A stretch of 64,000 nucleotides of DNA from assembly GCA_025506515.1 (NCBI GenBank), contig CM046454.1:37746503-37810502 (forward strand), given 5' to 3'. Made by a program: the position numbers and the translations under genes. Shown piece after piece: positions 43,101 through 55,292 of the stretch. The notes beneath the pieces were generated by a model. That model saw only the letters and a program-made list of their open reading frames with translations. It was not told the origin of the DNA and ran no database searches. The stretch comes from Flaveria trinervia (lineage: Eukaryota; Streptophyta; Magnoliopsida; Asterales; Asteraceae). The number at the start of each line of letters is the position of its first letter. Position 1 is the first letter of the stretch.

Positions 43101-43418
43101 TAGGGTAACAAAGGATGATGATGTATTCTTTGATAATTTTGAAAAACAAATTCATATACCTCATTCAAAAACAATAGATTGTGAGACATTTAATCATAAT
43201 GTTTCATTATCAAAACAAAGCCTCAACTAAACAAACATAAGCTAAATCAAGAAGAAATTGGGAAACAAGAACCTAGTTCAGCAACATCCCCTTCTATAGA
43301 ATCATCCTCATCTGAACAACTCAGAATGAATCAAGCAAAACTAAAACTAAAAATTCAAGACTTATTCATGAAGGAGTAACTACTTTACACACTGCTGGCA
43401 AACCCAAGATTATTAAGG
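40188..43418 (+). pseudogene. gag: gag of element Y, frameshifted, with a zinc-knuckle array
   Basis: Starts MSNFGGLSYQPPKLETKADF at 40188, preceded by about 250 nt of leader. The capsid part is open to 40661. Later pieces include DLPPDVVEEMGLQWQMAMM (to 41309) and knuckle 1 CFRCNLYRHFSREC at 41347-41388. LCSSTC lies at 41671-41688, followed by coiled-coil-like pieces to 42223 and a Lys-rich linker. Three closely spaced knuckles follow: CKWCDMKNHNMK-DC (42757, 1-nt gap), CYICNMNNHMTSDC (42813-42854) and CAIYNKTNHSTQEC (42870-42911, second Cys now Tyr). The junction with Pol is at 43419-43458. Many frameshifts. Confidence 0.85.
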
Positions 43419-43458
43419 CTTGGATTGTCAATTCTAACTTATTTATTTTTGAATGTAG
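43419..43458 (+). promoter_or_regulatory. Gag-Pol junction module of element Y
   Basis: Forty nt from after AAG (43416-43418) to AG (43458), with CTAAC at 43435-43439 and TTATTTATTTTTGAATGTAG. The protease frame is +1 to gag. CTAAC-to-AG distance and total length equal those in B and D, although Y is a distinct family; here no stop follows CTAAC. Confidence 0.55.
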
Positions 43459-45286
43459 GAACAATATCGGAGAGCTGACAACCAGCGGTATGTTGACAGT
43501 GGTTATTCGAGGCATATGAGAGGAAACTGTTCACTTCTCCATGATTTCAAACATAAAAATGCTTCTTATGTGGCATTTGGTGGGGATAAAAATGCTTCTT
43601 TGTTGGTGAAGGAATGGTAACAAATGGTGTACTCAAGTTTGAGAAAGTAAAGTATTGTGAAAATTTACAGTATAATTTACTAAGTATGTCTCAAATTTGT
43701 GATCAAAATTATACAACGTTATTTGATAAATAAGCTATTACATTCATAAGCCAGGTATTTCTGTTCCAGAAGATTGGGTCTCCTCAAAGCATCAAGAAAA
43801 GGAAACACTTATGTTTTGGACATGAACAACACCTTACTTACAAAACATAAAACATGCCTTCTATCTAAGTTATCAAAAGATGTATCTCAATTGTGGCACA
43901 GAAGGCTTGTCCATTCTAACATGAAGAAGATGAACAAATTGGTGAAAAATGACTTAGTCATTGGATTGCCAAAGAAAGAGTTTCATTGCACAACTCACTG
44001 TTCTTCTTGTTACAAAGGAAACAACATAGAGTGTCACATAAATCCAAAATTATCAATACTAATACTACACCACTCAATTTGCTTCACATGGATCTGTTTG
44101 GTCCTACCAATGTGATGAGCATTGGAAAAAGGCAATATTGCTTGGTGATAGCTGATGATTTCACAATATTTACATGGGTCATTTTCTTAAAACAAAAGAG
44201 TGAAACATCAGAAACATTAATGGACTTTCTGATCAAGATTGAGAATCAACTTGATGCAAAAGTTCAAATTTTTAGGAGTGACAATGGTACTGAATTTGTC
44301 AATTTTCAATTAGATTCATTTGTAGGAGCAAAGGTATTGCAAGGCAATTCAGTGCACCACGAACTCCACAACAAAATGGAGTGGCTGAAAGAAGAAACAG
44401 AACTCTCATTGAAGCAGCCATAACAATGCTAGCTGATTCGCAATTGCCCATGACATTTTGGGTTGAGGCAGTGAATACTGCATGCAATGTTCAAAACAGA
44501 ACATTAATTGTCAAAGAACACAACAAAACTCCTTATGAGCTCATTCTTAAAACAAAACCATACGTAGGATATCTTATAGTTTTTGGGTGTCATGTATCTG
44601 TTTTAAACATAAAAGAGTCATTGGGAAAATTTTCAGAAAAGCAATATGATGGTTTCTTTGTTGGATATTCTTCAACATCTATATCATATAGGATCTATAT
44701 TCCACCACATAACATTGTGGAAGAAGCTCCTAATGTATCCTTTGATGAATTTGTATTCACTAAATCAGTAAAAGGTTCATCATGGTTGTTTAACATAGAT
44801 GCTCTATCTGAATCATTTAACTATGATTATTTGAACACTGCAGGATCTGATGAAGTATGTTATCCATTTTTTCCATCTCATATGAATGAAGTAACACTAT
44901 CTGCTGATCCTCCAAGGATACACATATCCTTAGTTGGAAACACTTTAGCAGCTGCTGCTGACACTGCATGTGGAGATGAACATTTTGCATCCGGAGATGT
45001 GAAAGTTGTTTGTGCAACAGATCCATGCTCTCAAGTGAATAAACCAAACATTGGAAATGTTTCAAGTCCTCATTTATCATCCGGAGAAGTTCCTGTAACT
45101 CATACAGAATAGATAAATGATTCTGGAGAAGTTCCTATAACTCCTACAGAAGAGCAAAATGATTCTGGAGAAGCCCCTACAGCTCCTATAGAAGACAATC
45201 ATGATGCTACTGAGAATCAAGCTACTGAAGATCATTCAATACCATATGTTGAACATTTTGACTACTTCCTAAACTCTCAACCTAGT
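43459..45286 (+). pseudogene. pol: protease and integrase of element Y, frameshifted
   Basis: Protease: RYVDSGYSRHMRGNCSLLHDF with DSG at 43495-43503, frame lost near 43600. GAG-pre-integrase: DVSQLWHRRLVHSNMKKMN in 43774-44115. Integrase core: LLHMDLFGPTNVMS and IFRSDNGTEFVNF (43986-44423) with both catalytic Asp, then after a shift MAERRNRTLIEAAITMLADSQL with the Glu block. A clean 243-codon piece (44381-45112) carries the C-terminal part (GYLIVFGCHVSVLN, FFVGYSSTSISYRI) and a linker with repeated SGEVP / SGEAPT units. The copy is inactive. Confidence 0.87.
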
Positions 45287-46988
45287 TTGGATCAGTCTGC
45301 ACCAATGGATGTGACTAACCTGGAATCATCTATTCTAGTTGAATCAACTTCATCAACAAGAAATAATAAGACTCATCCAGTCAACAACATCATTGGAGAT
45401 CTTACAAAGAGAACTACAAGAAGTCAAAGTGGTACTGCCAACATTTGTCTTGTCAGTTGTTTTCTTTCACAAGTGGTTCCTCCAAACATCACTACTAATT
45501 TAAAGGACAATAGCTGGATTGAAGCTATACAACAATTTAGAAAGCAAAAAGTATGGTCTCTAATTGATTTACTAGAAGGACAACATCCTATTGGTACAAG
45601 GTGGTTATGCAAAAACAAACTGGATGATAAAAGAATCATTGTAAGAGATAAAGCAAGGTTGGTTGCACAAGAATACACACAACATGAGGGAATAGACTAT
45701 GATGAAGTTTTTGCACCAGTTGCAAGAATTGAAGCCATAAGAGTGTTCCTAGCTTAAGCATCATATAAGAAGTCACTGTGTATCAGATGGATGTCAAGTG
45801 TGCATTCCTATATGGGAAAATTGATGAGGAAGTTTATGTATCACAACCCCCTGGTTTTGAAGATTCTCATTATCCATATAGGGTATACAAGCTAGATAAA
45901 GCCTTGTATGGTGTTCACCAAGCACCAAGAAAGTGGTATGAAACATTATCATCTTTCTTGCTCAAGCATGGCTACAAAAGAGGAACCATTGATCAGACAC
46001 TCTTTCTCAAACAAGAACATCAAGATCTCTTAGTTGTTCAAATATACATTGATGATATTATATTTGGATCAACTAATAAGAGATTATGTGTAAATTTTGA
46101 AGAGCTGATGATATCTGTATTTCAGATGAGTTCAATGGGTGAATTGACTTCTTTCTTGGTCTTCTAGTTCATCAAAAACCAGATAGGATATTCATCAATC
46201 AAAAAAATACACACATCAATTTTGAAGAAAGAAATACAATCTTGCTGATATATCCTCAAGCAAAACACTAGCATCAACAATTGATTAGATTGTACCTAAT
46301 CCTTCAAGAAAATCTACTGATCAAAAATTATATAGATCAATGATAGGATCACTTATGTATCTAACTGCCAATAGACCTGACATTATGTTTGCTGTGTGTG
46401 TGTATGCTAGGTACTAATCTGATCCAAAGGAGTCTCATCTGAAAGCTGTGAAAAGGATTTTCAGATATCTCAAAGGAGAACCAGGACTTGGTCTTTGGTA
46501 TCCAAAGGATGGTGACTTTACACTCTACTCATACTCAGACAGGGATTATGGTGGTTGTAATAGTAACAGAGAATCCATAACTGTGGTTGTCAATTCATCG
46601 GACCAAGATTAGTATCATGGCAGTGAAAGAAACAAACCAATGTCTCTGTATCCATAGCTACGGCTAAGTACATAGCTGCTTCAGCTGGTTGTTCTCAAGT
46701 TCTTTGGTTGCAAAACCAATTGCTTGACTATGGTTACAACTTCCTTCAAACTTCAATTTACATACACAATTTTGCTGCTATGTTTATAACTGCTAATCCT
46801 GTGCAATATAGTAAAGCATAACATATTTAGATAAGAAATCATTTTCTGAGAGATTGCTCAAAAAGGGTTTGATTAAGTTAGTCGAAGTGGATACAACAAA
46901 TCAGCTTGCTGATGTATTCACTAAAGCCTTTGATTCAGTCAGATTTAATTTTCTAATTGAGTCTCTGGGCATGATTAACTTAGATTAA
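45287..46988 (+). pseudogene. pol: reverse transcriptase and RNase H of element Y, frameshifted
   Basis: Open pieces are 45287-45757 (NNIIGDLTKRTTRSQ, KARLVAQEYTQHEGIDYDEVFAPVAR) and 45778-46167 (YQMDVKCAFLYGKIDEEVY, KALYGVHQAPRKWYE, QIYIDDIIFGS). The catalytic box is YIDD where B and D have YVDD. RNase H from about 46330 (GSLMYLTANRPDIMFAV) decays into stops after YSDRDYGGCN near 46550, and only homology marks it to the end. The family end LGMINLD is followed by TAA at 46986-46988. The RNase H part is more decayed than RT. Confidence 0.87.
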
Positions 46989-47295
46989 TCAATTTGAACA
47001 AACAAAATACTATGTGTAATGTTGCTTCAACATGACATATGCTTGGGAAATGATAGTACACTATGTCTTTGCTTATTCCTGAATTCTTAAATATGAGCAA
47101 GTTTCTTGATATGTGAGTAGGTTCATCTTGAGTGGAAACTACACTTAGTGCATCCCAAACATAATTCAAAGTGATTGTTTGTGGGAAACTTCATTTTGAA
47201 GATACAAATTGAGTCTTATTTTGATGTGATCAAATCACTCATCTAAGCACACTATGTACCGACACTTTATAATATCTATCTTTGCAAATCATACA

Positions 47296-47455
47296 CCCTA
47301 TGTTTTGTGTAAACAAAGACCTGGGTGTACGATCACCATATTGTATATCAGTTATCAAAGGTGAAAAGATCATGATCCTCATCATCCCTCTATTTTGTGT
47401 AAACAAAGACCTGGGTTAAAGGCACCTCCATTTTACGTGAGTAAAGACCAGGTGA
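47296..47455 (+). repeat. Three-copy direct repeat in the Y spacer
   Basis: Copies share TTTTGTGTAAACAAAGACC: about 47296-47328, 47386-47417, and a shorter, diverged copy with TTTTACGTGAGTAAAGACC near 47431-47452. Each is followed by a GG-containing stretch and ACC. Role unknown. Confidence 0.7.
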
Positions 47456-48493
47456 CCTCATGATGATCATAACTAAGCTCTCAAAAGAATCCTATGTGAT
47501 CAATTGTATATTAACCTAGAGCTTTAGAATCAATGTATTAATGAGATGTCCAATACATCTCAAGATAGAACTTATAACTTAAAGTACATAGTTATTAAGT
47601 GTGAAAAAGTGATGATTTGACTTGCTAAGGGAGGAAAAATCTTCGTGAATAGAATGTGAAGCCCATAACAATTATTTCCTAATCAATATGAAAACATGAT
47701 AAAGAACATGTCTAGTTGATACATTAGCTCTTGTATGGATTTAAGTGGATAGTATACTTTCAATCAAAACTATGTTCACGTATCAATACAACAAAATAAC
47801 TCATCAGGAAGAGGCTTAGTATATAGTATGATCCTATCATATGTGTATATATGTTTGTGCATCATTATACAGTTAAATAACACTCATGATATTCTTCATA
47901 GAAATTTATGATAAATGCATACTGTCATCATTAATCACCAATTTAGGGGGAGTAGAATTCATGAAGATAAGTTTATCAATTAGCAGTTTTGTCTATTTCA
48001 TTATAAACTTGAAGGAATTGGAACCTGAGCACCAACTTAGCTCTTGGATACATGATATTTTTAAAAAAATATCATTTAAACTTACTTTTTCTGAATGTCA
48101 TGAATACAAAGTCAACAAGGTCCAAAAGAAATAAATGGTTCTAAGCAATGGACTTGGACCATACAACAAAATAAGTTTTTGTGGATAGTTCCATCTTAAG
48201 AATTAGTAGATGATACAGTGCCGTCTTAAGCATCATGAGAAGCTACAGTGTGGAATATTTAATGTTTATCCATAGATTGGTAAACTACGGATGAGCAAAG
48301 ATCAACAAATATAATTTAGTTTCATAATTTGGTAACCTATGAAAATTTAGTTATACTTCATCAGTAGAAGTCATTAAGACATTCGCAGATGTTTTATGGA
48401 ATCCGTAGATGGTCTACAAAAGAACTTAGAACAAATAATAAAATTTCAGGGTCCTACTTCATTAAATAAATAAAATTAATGTGTCTAAGAAAG

Positions 48494-48500
48494 TATAAAT
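48494..48500 (+). promoter_or_regulatory. Possible internal TATA box for Y ORF3
   Basis: TATAAAT in AAAGTATAAATGATG, about 285 nt before the ORF3 ATG. The larger distance than in B and D would be explained by a 5' UTR intron at 48665-48783. Confidence 0.4.
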
Positions 48501-48664
48501 GATGTTCTTTGACTTCAAAATTTATTATTCACTTTTTCAGTTCACTTTTTCAGACCTAGAAAAACACGCACTCAACAAACTATTCTCCCTTCTATAGCAT
48601 TCAAATATTACCGAATCAAAACATCAAACAAACATATATCTCTTGTCTTATATCAATGTTCAAG

Positions 48665-48783
48665 GTAAAACACGTCGTAATGTTCAATAATGAACCTATT
48701 GATTCTCGTATAATCTCACAACGGTTCGTATTCTCATATCAATAATGTGATTTTAACGAAATCTTCTTTATTCTTATGAACAG
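48665..48783 (+). other. Putative 5' UTR intron upstream of Y ORF3
   Basis: Donor CAAG|GTAAAA and acceptor TTCTTATGAACAG|ATGG, 119 nt, AT-rich, with branch-point-like TTTTAAC near 48750. The acceptor lies directly before the ORF3 ATG. Length and composition suit a plant intron. Prediction only. Confidence 0.4.
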
Positions 48784-51700
48784 ATGGATAATCGATTTGC
48801 GAGAGAGCACAATGTGTGTGCTTTCTTAAACCCCGACGACCCTATTTCAGAAGGGTGTCAAGAAATTATCCAATATCTAAGAAGATCCAGGCTATTCTAT
48901 GCCTTATCAACAGAGTTTGTGATTCATCAATTTCACATAACTGATTTCTGGAACATCGCCTAAATAGAAGAAGATGGTCAAGTTATTCTGGCTGATGTGA
49001 AGAATCAAAGACTGAGAGTGGATGAACATACAATAAGAAGGGTTCTTGAGTTGGGAGATGTAGAAGCTAGTCACCCTAATGTGTTCGAGAATGAACACAT
49101 AGAGAAAGTCTTTCTTCTGATGGGGTATGATGGTGACTTTGAGAAGGGAGAAATCAAGAAAGGAAGACTCTACAAGCCATACAGATTTCTCTGCCACACT
49201 TATCTTAAGTGCATCTCAAACATGAAATCTGGACTTGACAGATTCTCAAGGCATATGTCTTCAGGCATTATTGGTGTCTTTAAAAGAAGGACCTATAATT
49301 ACTCAAAGTACATCTTCAGCTACTTATGTGATCACATCAAAGTACAGAAGACTAACAAGACATATATGTTTCCATGGTTTCTGCAATAGATCATTAACGC
49401 TGATCTGCCTAGGACTGCTATAGATGACGATTGTGTTGTTCAAGCACACCTAGGTAGATCTGTTCTGAACAAATATCCATGAAGTATGAAGGACGATACA
49501 TGCCCATGTTTGCTCATGTGGTAGATGCTAATGCAAATATTCCCCAAGAGCTTGTGTGGGAAGGTCAAGATGAGGGTTTAGCAACGAACTCTGTACAAGC
49601 CACTCACTCACCAGATCTATCACCCATTCACCAATAACATCAATCTCCACAACACCCTTCACCTACAAGTCAAAACACTCAACCCATTTCACCCATTCTC
49701 TCTGTTCACTCTCAAAAATCTCCCTCATCTAGACAAGACACTCAGCCAATCTCTCCTCTTACTCTTCAATCACCAGCTAGCCAACACACAGAACCTATCT
49801 CTCCTATTACAAAAAAACCATCCACTGAGAGCTTTCACACAGGGGAAACAGTCTTAGTCTCACAAGCCTACTGTTCTATTATCATTATCCAGACTGAATG
49901 AATCTCTTGTTCATTCAAATGAGACTGAACCAGTTTCACCAGTCATTGTAAATCAGGAACAACAACAAACTCATCAAGATGAACTATTCAAGCAAAAGAG
50001 GAATTCTCCAGTTCAACAAGTGTGACTCATACTGAAGATCATAAAGATAAAATTCCTGATCAATAACAAGGAGAAGATGAGTATGAGGAAGTGATTGCCT
50101 ATAATGAAGATGACATAAATGATGAGGACATCTGGTAAGCAAAAGCTATCTGGTGCTTGAATACAACAAGCTTGTGATAAAGTCTAACTGCACAAAGAAA
50201 AGAATTCAAGAGCTGAAAGGGATTGTAAAAGAAAGGATGTTCAGCTGATGCAGCAAAAAGCAATCATCAAAGATTAAGAGAAGATGCTCAATGCAAAATG
50301 AAGTCATTGATGCTCTGCTGAATCTTGTTGAAGAACAAAAGTATTATATTGCTAAACAAAAGGCTGAAATAGAAAAGCTTGTGTTAGAGAGCAACCAAGC
50401 GAACAAGAATATTGAAGAACAACATGTTGAGATACAAAGAAAGAATGAAGAGGTTGAGGAGCTGAAGAAGAAAATAAGTGCCCAGAATCTAAGTCTAACA
50501 CTACATTAGTACAACCAAAAGAACCTGTAACATTCTCTAAGCAACTGATTCTATATTTCAGGAAGAGAATGTACATAGGCTCTACAAAAAAAACAGGTAA
50601 TCAATGATGATGATTCACCTTAAAGATCAAGGCATACATCTTTTGAGCACACTGCTTCAGTGAATGTTTCAATATCAAAGCCAGTTACTACTGATAAAGC
50701 TGAAAGTGATGCTGAATGGAAAGAGCTGACTGAAGACGATTCTAACAAAGAACAAGAAGAATCAAAGGCTAATGATCTTTTGACAACAAAAGACATAACG
50801 GAAGAGAGACCTAATAAACTATGTTTATGACCGTGATCAATCATGGGTTCCCATTTGACATTGTTCAAAGGATGAACTTGACTGAGATGAAAGATATGCT
50901 GAAAGAGTTTGAGTTAGCCAGATTCATAATTCCAAATTATGACTATGAAGCATTCACCACCTTTTAAGCAATTCAGAAAATCAAGAAAGATCTAGGTCAC
51001 TATGATACAATAAAGCTTAGCAAATACAATATGGTATGTTGGCTACAGGGTCACAAACTACAAGGCTCATGAGCTTAAAGGAAGAAGTGTTGTTGAGCTG
51101 AGAAGAATGATGGAACATGTAATATCTGTTGAACTTGATACTGGAGTCAGATTCAGAACTGAAGCTCCAAAACCTGGTCATTACAACAAATCTCCAGCTA
51201 AACTAGTAACAGTTGAAAGCACAACTCAACACGAAGAAAAGGACAAACTTATCAGAGAACCAAGAGTAGTCATTCCTGGCAAAGTGTGGCCATTGGGGAC
51301 AACAGTCAAGGAAATCATAGTGAAGAAGTCTACACTGATAGAATTGATTGTCCACATCACTACTCCAACCTCTATGGAAGACAACAGAATCATGGCATGG
51401 AAGTATGATCAGGAATGTGACTGTGCTATCATCAAGAGAACATCTGGAAGGGTTCAATTCTTCCAAGATATAGCATTAGTACTGTGCCTACTCGAATATG
51501 ATCTCAAAGATCTGCAAAGCTTGATTATTTCTAACTATCCTATTCACCCAAGAAGGAGAGACTTCTCTGTGTTAGTAGGAAAGTTAAAAACAAAATTCAG
51601 AGATGATGTGCTTAAGGAAGCCAAGAGAGAGGATGATGAGCACAAAAGAAGGTTACAAAGAATGAAAAGAACAAAATCTAACTCCTCTATAATGGTGGAT

Positions 51701-52280
51701 GATGAGTTCTTGAGGAGGGTTGGATGTGAAAGTAGTAAGTCAGCTAATGTTAAAAGCATAGATAGGAATCAATATACATATCCCATAACAGAATGGGGAT
51801 ATGTTAAGAAGACCAAAGAATTAGTGCTGCTGAGGAATGTAGAAGGAAAGAAAGCTGAAAGAATCCAAAATTTTGACCTAGTAGAGATCAAACTGCTCTA
51901 CCCTAGCTATACTTCATACCTTCCTGACAAATTCTTCCAAAGCTAACTGATGAAAAGGTTCAGAATGACTTGTGTCTATATGTGCACATGATTGAAGTTG
52001 TGGATAAGCTGCATGCCAAAGCATACAAGATAAGAAGGTATAATGCTGGGATGCTGAAGGGAGCAAACATTAAAGATATATCAACTCTGAAATTCTCAGA
52101 AGAAGATGAGCTGGAAATTGTTAACAATCAATGTGTTATGGAAACCTCACCAGAGAAGATGTATTAGGGCTGAGTTTTGAGACACTCCAAATGATATGCA
52201 AAATGGAGATCAAATACAAGTATGATGATCAAAAGGATGTAGTATCTTACAGTTTTGAAGAGCTGATTACAAGTATCTAA
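48784..52280 (+). pseudogene. ORF3 (env-like position) of element Y, frameshifted
   Basis: Starts MDNRFAREHNVCAFLNPDD at 48784. An in-frame TAA follows HITDFWNIA (48961). The next open piece (48997-49389) has the GYDGD motif (49123-49137), KPYRFLCHTYLKCI and FKRRTYNYSKYIFSYL. A Pro/Ser-rich middle has repeated QPISP / EPISP units (49680-49810), then a coiled coil (50291-50509; EEQKYYIAKQKAEIEKL). A clean 279-codon C-terminal piece (51107-51946) contains IMAWKYDQECDCAIIKRTSG and DLKDLQSLI, similar to X. TAA is at 52278-52280. No signal peptide or membrane anchor seen. Function unknown. Confidence 0.78.
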
Positions 52281-52284
52281 GCCT

Positions 52285-52295
52285 AAGGGGGAGTA
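52285..52295 (+). other. Polypurine tract of element Y
   Basis: AAGGGGGAGTA just before the 3' LTR start TGTTAGG. Confidence 0.85.
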
Positions 52296-52296
52296 T

Positions 52297-53176
52297 TGTT
52301 AGGTCTAAGATCAATAGATGTAGTCCATTTTGTATAGGGTTAGTACTTGAGTTAATATCTATAATGAATAGTTGTAATTCAATATTATGCATTCATTAAA
52401 TCTATAGGTTAACCCTTTAAGTGTAAGAAACATCTGTGGGTGAACATTTTGTTCTTCCGTAGATATGTTTCTTACAAGTAACAAACATCCGAAGATCATC
52501 TGTGGATGAACCATCAACTGGAGTGATGTGAGAATTCAAAGTGAAGATTCCTATGGAAGAACAATTGCTTTGGAAGAACAATTGCTTCGGAAGAACAAGT
52601 TTCCTTCAGAAGAACAAGATTCCTATGGAAGAACAATCAACTACGGAGGATAATATTCCTGTGGAGTCCAAACACTTGTATTCAAACAATACAAGTGTTA
52701 CAAGTCAACTAGTCAACAAGGAAGTTATGCGAATCCCAAGAAATCCAATGATTCCTTAACAAAAACAATTCAAATCCCAAGAGATCCGGTGTTACCATAA
52801 CAGAAACATCATCATCTATATATATATATGGATCCTAGGTTCGAATCAAAGAGGACGGCTACAACAATATGACGATTCAACAACAGAAAAACATCACGTC
52901 AAATCACACAACCAAACCCTAGCAGCTCTCACATCATTAAACACAAAATTCAATATCATTTTTTCATTATTTGTAATCATTAACATCTTTTAATGAAATA
53001 CATTTGAATTTAAACTTTTTTCATTCATTAATTGTGTTTCTTTCATTGTGTTCTTGAATCTTTGTTGGTATTGAAATTTAATACAAACAATTAAACCAAG
53101 CCAATGTTGATTCCGCAAACGTTGACTTGATTTCAACCAACTTTGATAATTCCTAATTGCAATCCATGGATTCACA
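52297..53176 (+). repeat. 3' LTR of element Y
   Basis: 880 bp, TGTTAGGTCTAAG to GGATTCACA, followed by AACTT. It lacks about 70 bp present in the 5' LTR (between GGTTAACCC and AAGTGTAAG). In the first 130 bp, five G in the 5' copy are A here, against one opposite change. Confidence 0.93.
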
Positions 53177-53181
53177 AACTT
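53177..53181 (+). other. Target-site duplication of element Y, right
   Basis: AACTT, equal to 38966-38970. Confidence 0.9.
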
Positions 53182-55005
53182 TCTCTTCACTCTTAAAGAC
53201 TTGGACTGTATCCATCTAAATGATCTGGGGTAAATGGAGATAGTTCAGTAGATGTCTCTTCAAACTCACACAGCCAAGAAGTTCTACAAGAGGACAGGAA
53301 GGAAGTTTCCTAGCAACACAACCAATGGAAAGATTGGGTTGGATAAAAGCAAGGTAAAGTGTTACAACTGTAACTAGATCAGACACTTTGATAGAGAGTG
53401 CAAGGCACCAATTGCAAATGGTGGCTAGACTAATCCAAATCAAAGTTCACTCAGAGAGCTCCCCAGAATAAGAAGCCTAAGCAGCAAGCTCCAGTTGCTG
53501 TTGAAGAAGGAGGCTTTGACTGGAGCTTTCAGGTGGAAGATGCATCTCCAAATCAAGCACTCATGGCTGACCACAATGAAGCCAAGGTATTGGAATATCT
53601 TTGCACTCCTAAATGTGTTGCTAAAGTTAATAGATACAGGTCCTACAACTTATAGATGAGATCTGATCTTGACTCCTTGAACATCTAAAAATCTGATTTC
53701 AAAAAGACTAAAAATGATTATAAGTTAAAGATAGAGGACTTAGAGAAAACCATTTCAGTTCTTAAACATGAGCACACCAATTATAGGACTCAGATCAAGG
53801 ATCTCATAACTAAGTTGACTAAATGCCAGGCTGAGCTTATGTTTAGTAAATCCAGGGCAGAAAAGTGTGTTCTTGAAAAAGAGACTTTCAAGAACATCAT
53901 ATGCTCATCCTTGCATGAAAAAGTGTGTTATCAGAATAGGCAGGGACTGGGATCTTGTGAGATAGCTCCTCCACACACAATCTTGTCTGTAAGATCTCCT
54001 AGGTGTGGAACAGGTGAAGATGAGCTTGCCCTCATAGACCTTTTAACTGAAGAGGATGAAGAGGACATGAAGAAGAATAACTCTGAGAGGAGTGCAGAAA
54101 AGCATTCTAAGAAGGGTCATCATCCCTCTGAGGAGATTAAAGCTTTTGGGATGACCAAGTGCTAAAGGAAGAACTTGATCAGAAGGAGCAAGAGAAAGGC
54201 AAGGAAGGCTTTGGAGATCAAGGCCACCTTTAGCTCTGCCCAAAAAAGAGTTTTTATTTTGTAGGATTGTCTACTGAGGACACAAACTTGTACTCCAACA
54301 ATAAGAGTTCTAGTTCATGTCCATGTCATCCTATCAATAAGAAGAAGGTAGATCAACTATGTACCACTGCTATGCAGCCTGAACCATCCAACTCCAAGAA
54401 TAGTTCTCACCCTAAAAGGACTGTCTCAGCATCTGCAAAGATGAAAGTAGAGAGGGAAAGTGATCAAAGTCAGCCTTGTTCTCAAAAGAGGGCTTTTAGG
54501 AAGAAGATGAATATGTTATGTGTGAAAGTACTTCTTATCATGCAAGAGATCGTCCATACAATCCAAGAGGTACTCTTTATATGACCAAGAAAGAACCTTC
54601 CAAGAGTTCTAAAAGAAAACAACTTTGGAAGGAAAATTTGTTTCCTTTGGAAGCTCTAAAATAAAGAAGAAGGGAAGTGGAAAATTTGCCTTCGGAAGAA
54701 ATTTTGGTCTCGGATGAACAGAATACTTCTGAAGCACTGAAGTCTGCTGCTGTGTTAGCAGGATCTTCCAAAGGTCGAGTCATCAAAACTTCCAAAATCA
54801 CAAAAGCTTTCAAAGTATTCAAGGTCAAGTCTAAATTTCCAAGGTAGTGTGGAAGACAAACAAAGACCAAATGACTAAGAGTTCTCTATCAAAAACAACA
54901 AGAGATCCTCAAAGCACAATAATAGGATCCATTACTATTTTATTACAATTTACTTCTTTTGATGCGCCCAAGACCAATAAGGCTTCGGTTTCTAAATGTA
55001 ACTAA
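53182..55005 (+). pseudogene. gag: gag of element E, second part (after Y)
   Basis: Resumes with the block before KKFYKRTGRKFPSN. The first knuckle is at 53360-53401 and reads CYNCN, stop, IRHFDREC, so an in-frame TAG sits inside the CCHC box. LCTPKC lies at 53609-53626, then a coiled-coil-like charged segment (53700-53900), and a Lys/Ser-rich linker with two open pieces (53815-54165 and 54267-54584). A degenerate second knuckle near 54515 reads YVMCESTSYHARDR (first and last Cys lost). It ends KASVSKCN with TAA at 55003-55005, followed by the T-rich stretch ending GTGCAG. Confidence 0.8.
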
Positions 55006-55022
55006 TCATTTACTTTGTGCAG

Positions 55023-55292
55023 GAACAAATCAAGACAAACAAAAATGTTTGGATTATTGATAGTGGCTATTCTAGGCACATGACAAGCAATAGGTCACTA
55101 CTCCAAAATTTTGAAGGAATTGATGGAGGGCCAGTTGCTTTTGGAGGAGATGAAGGTGGTTACATTTCAGGTAGGGGCAAGGTCACAAATAGTAAGCTTA
55201 GCATTGAAAAGGTAAATTTTGTCAAGGAGCTTGGGTACAATCTTCTGACTGTATCCTAATTTTGTGATCAGAGTCACAACATGCTCTTTATT
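55023..55292 (+). pseudogene. pol: protease of element E, truncated by Z
   Basis: Reads EQIKTNKNVWIIDSGYSRHM with the DSG triad, then LLQNFEGIDGGPVAFGGDEGG, GRGKV and ELGYNLLTVS. A TAA stands where related copies have Gln (TVSQ), and coding continues as FCDQSHNMLF to the start of Z. It would be a typical retropepsin-like aspartic protease that cleaves Gag-Pol. Only the N-terminal 90 codons remain here; the rest would lie beyond Z and F. Confidence 0.85.

Larger units (their letters stand above)
46989..48783 (+). other. 1.8 kb spacer between RNase H and ORF3 in element Y
   Basis: No convincing ORF. It contains a three-copy repeat near 47296-47455, words CTACGGATGA (near 48290) and ATCCGTAGATGG (near 48398) that also occur in the Y LTR, TATAAAT at 48494-48500, and an intron-like stretch 48665-48783 just before the ORF3 ATG. 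AT-rich. Confidence 0.65.
38971..53176 (+). mobile_element. Element Y: complete but decayed Sirevirus with ORF3
   Basis: 14.2 kb. LTRs are 38971-39924 and 52297-53176, with duplication AACTT. Order: primer-binding site, gag with several zinc knuckles, protease, integrase, RT, RNase H, 1.8 kb spacer, ORF3, polypurine tract. The LTRs differ much more than those of B and D: near 9% in the first 130 bp by eye, plus about 70 bp missing from the 3' LTR near 52420. Y is therefore older. It interrupts gag of E. Confidence 0.95.
38240..55292 (+). mobile_element. Element E: oldest Sirevirus host, broken by C, Y and Z
   Basis: Gag starts mid-protein at about 38240, directly after the C LTR, is interrupted by Y (38971-53176, duplication aactt), resumes at 53182, and continues through the Gag-Pol junction to protease, which is cut at 55292 by Z. 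The KFYKRTGRKFP block appears on the far side of Y exactly where the B/D pattern predicts. No LTR of E is in the window. It is the outermost layer of the nest. Confidence 0.8.
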
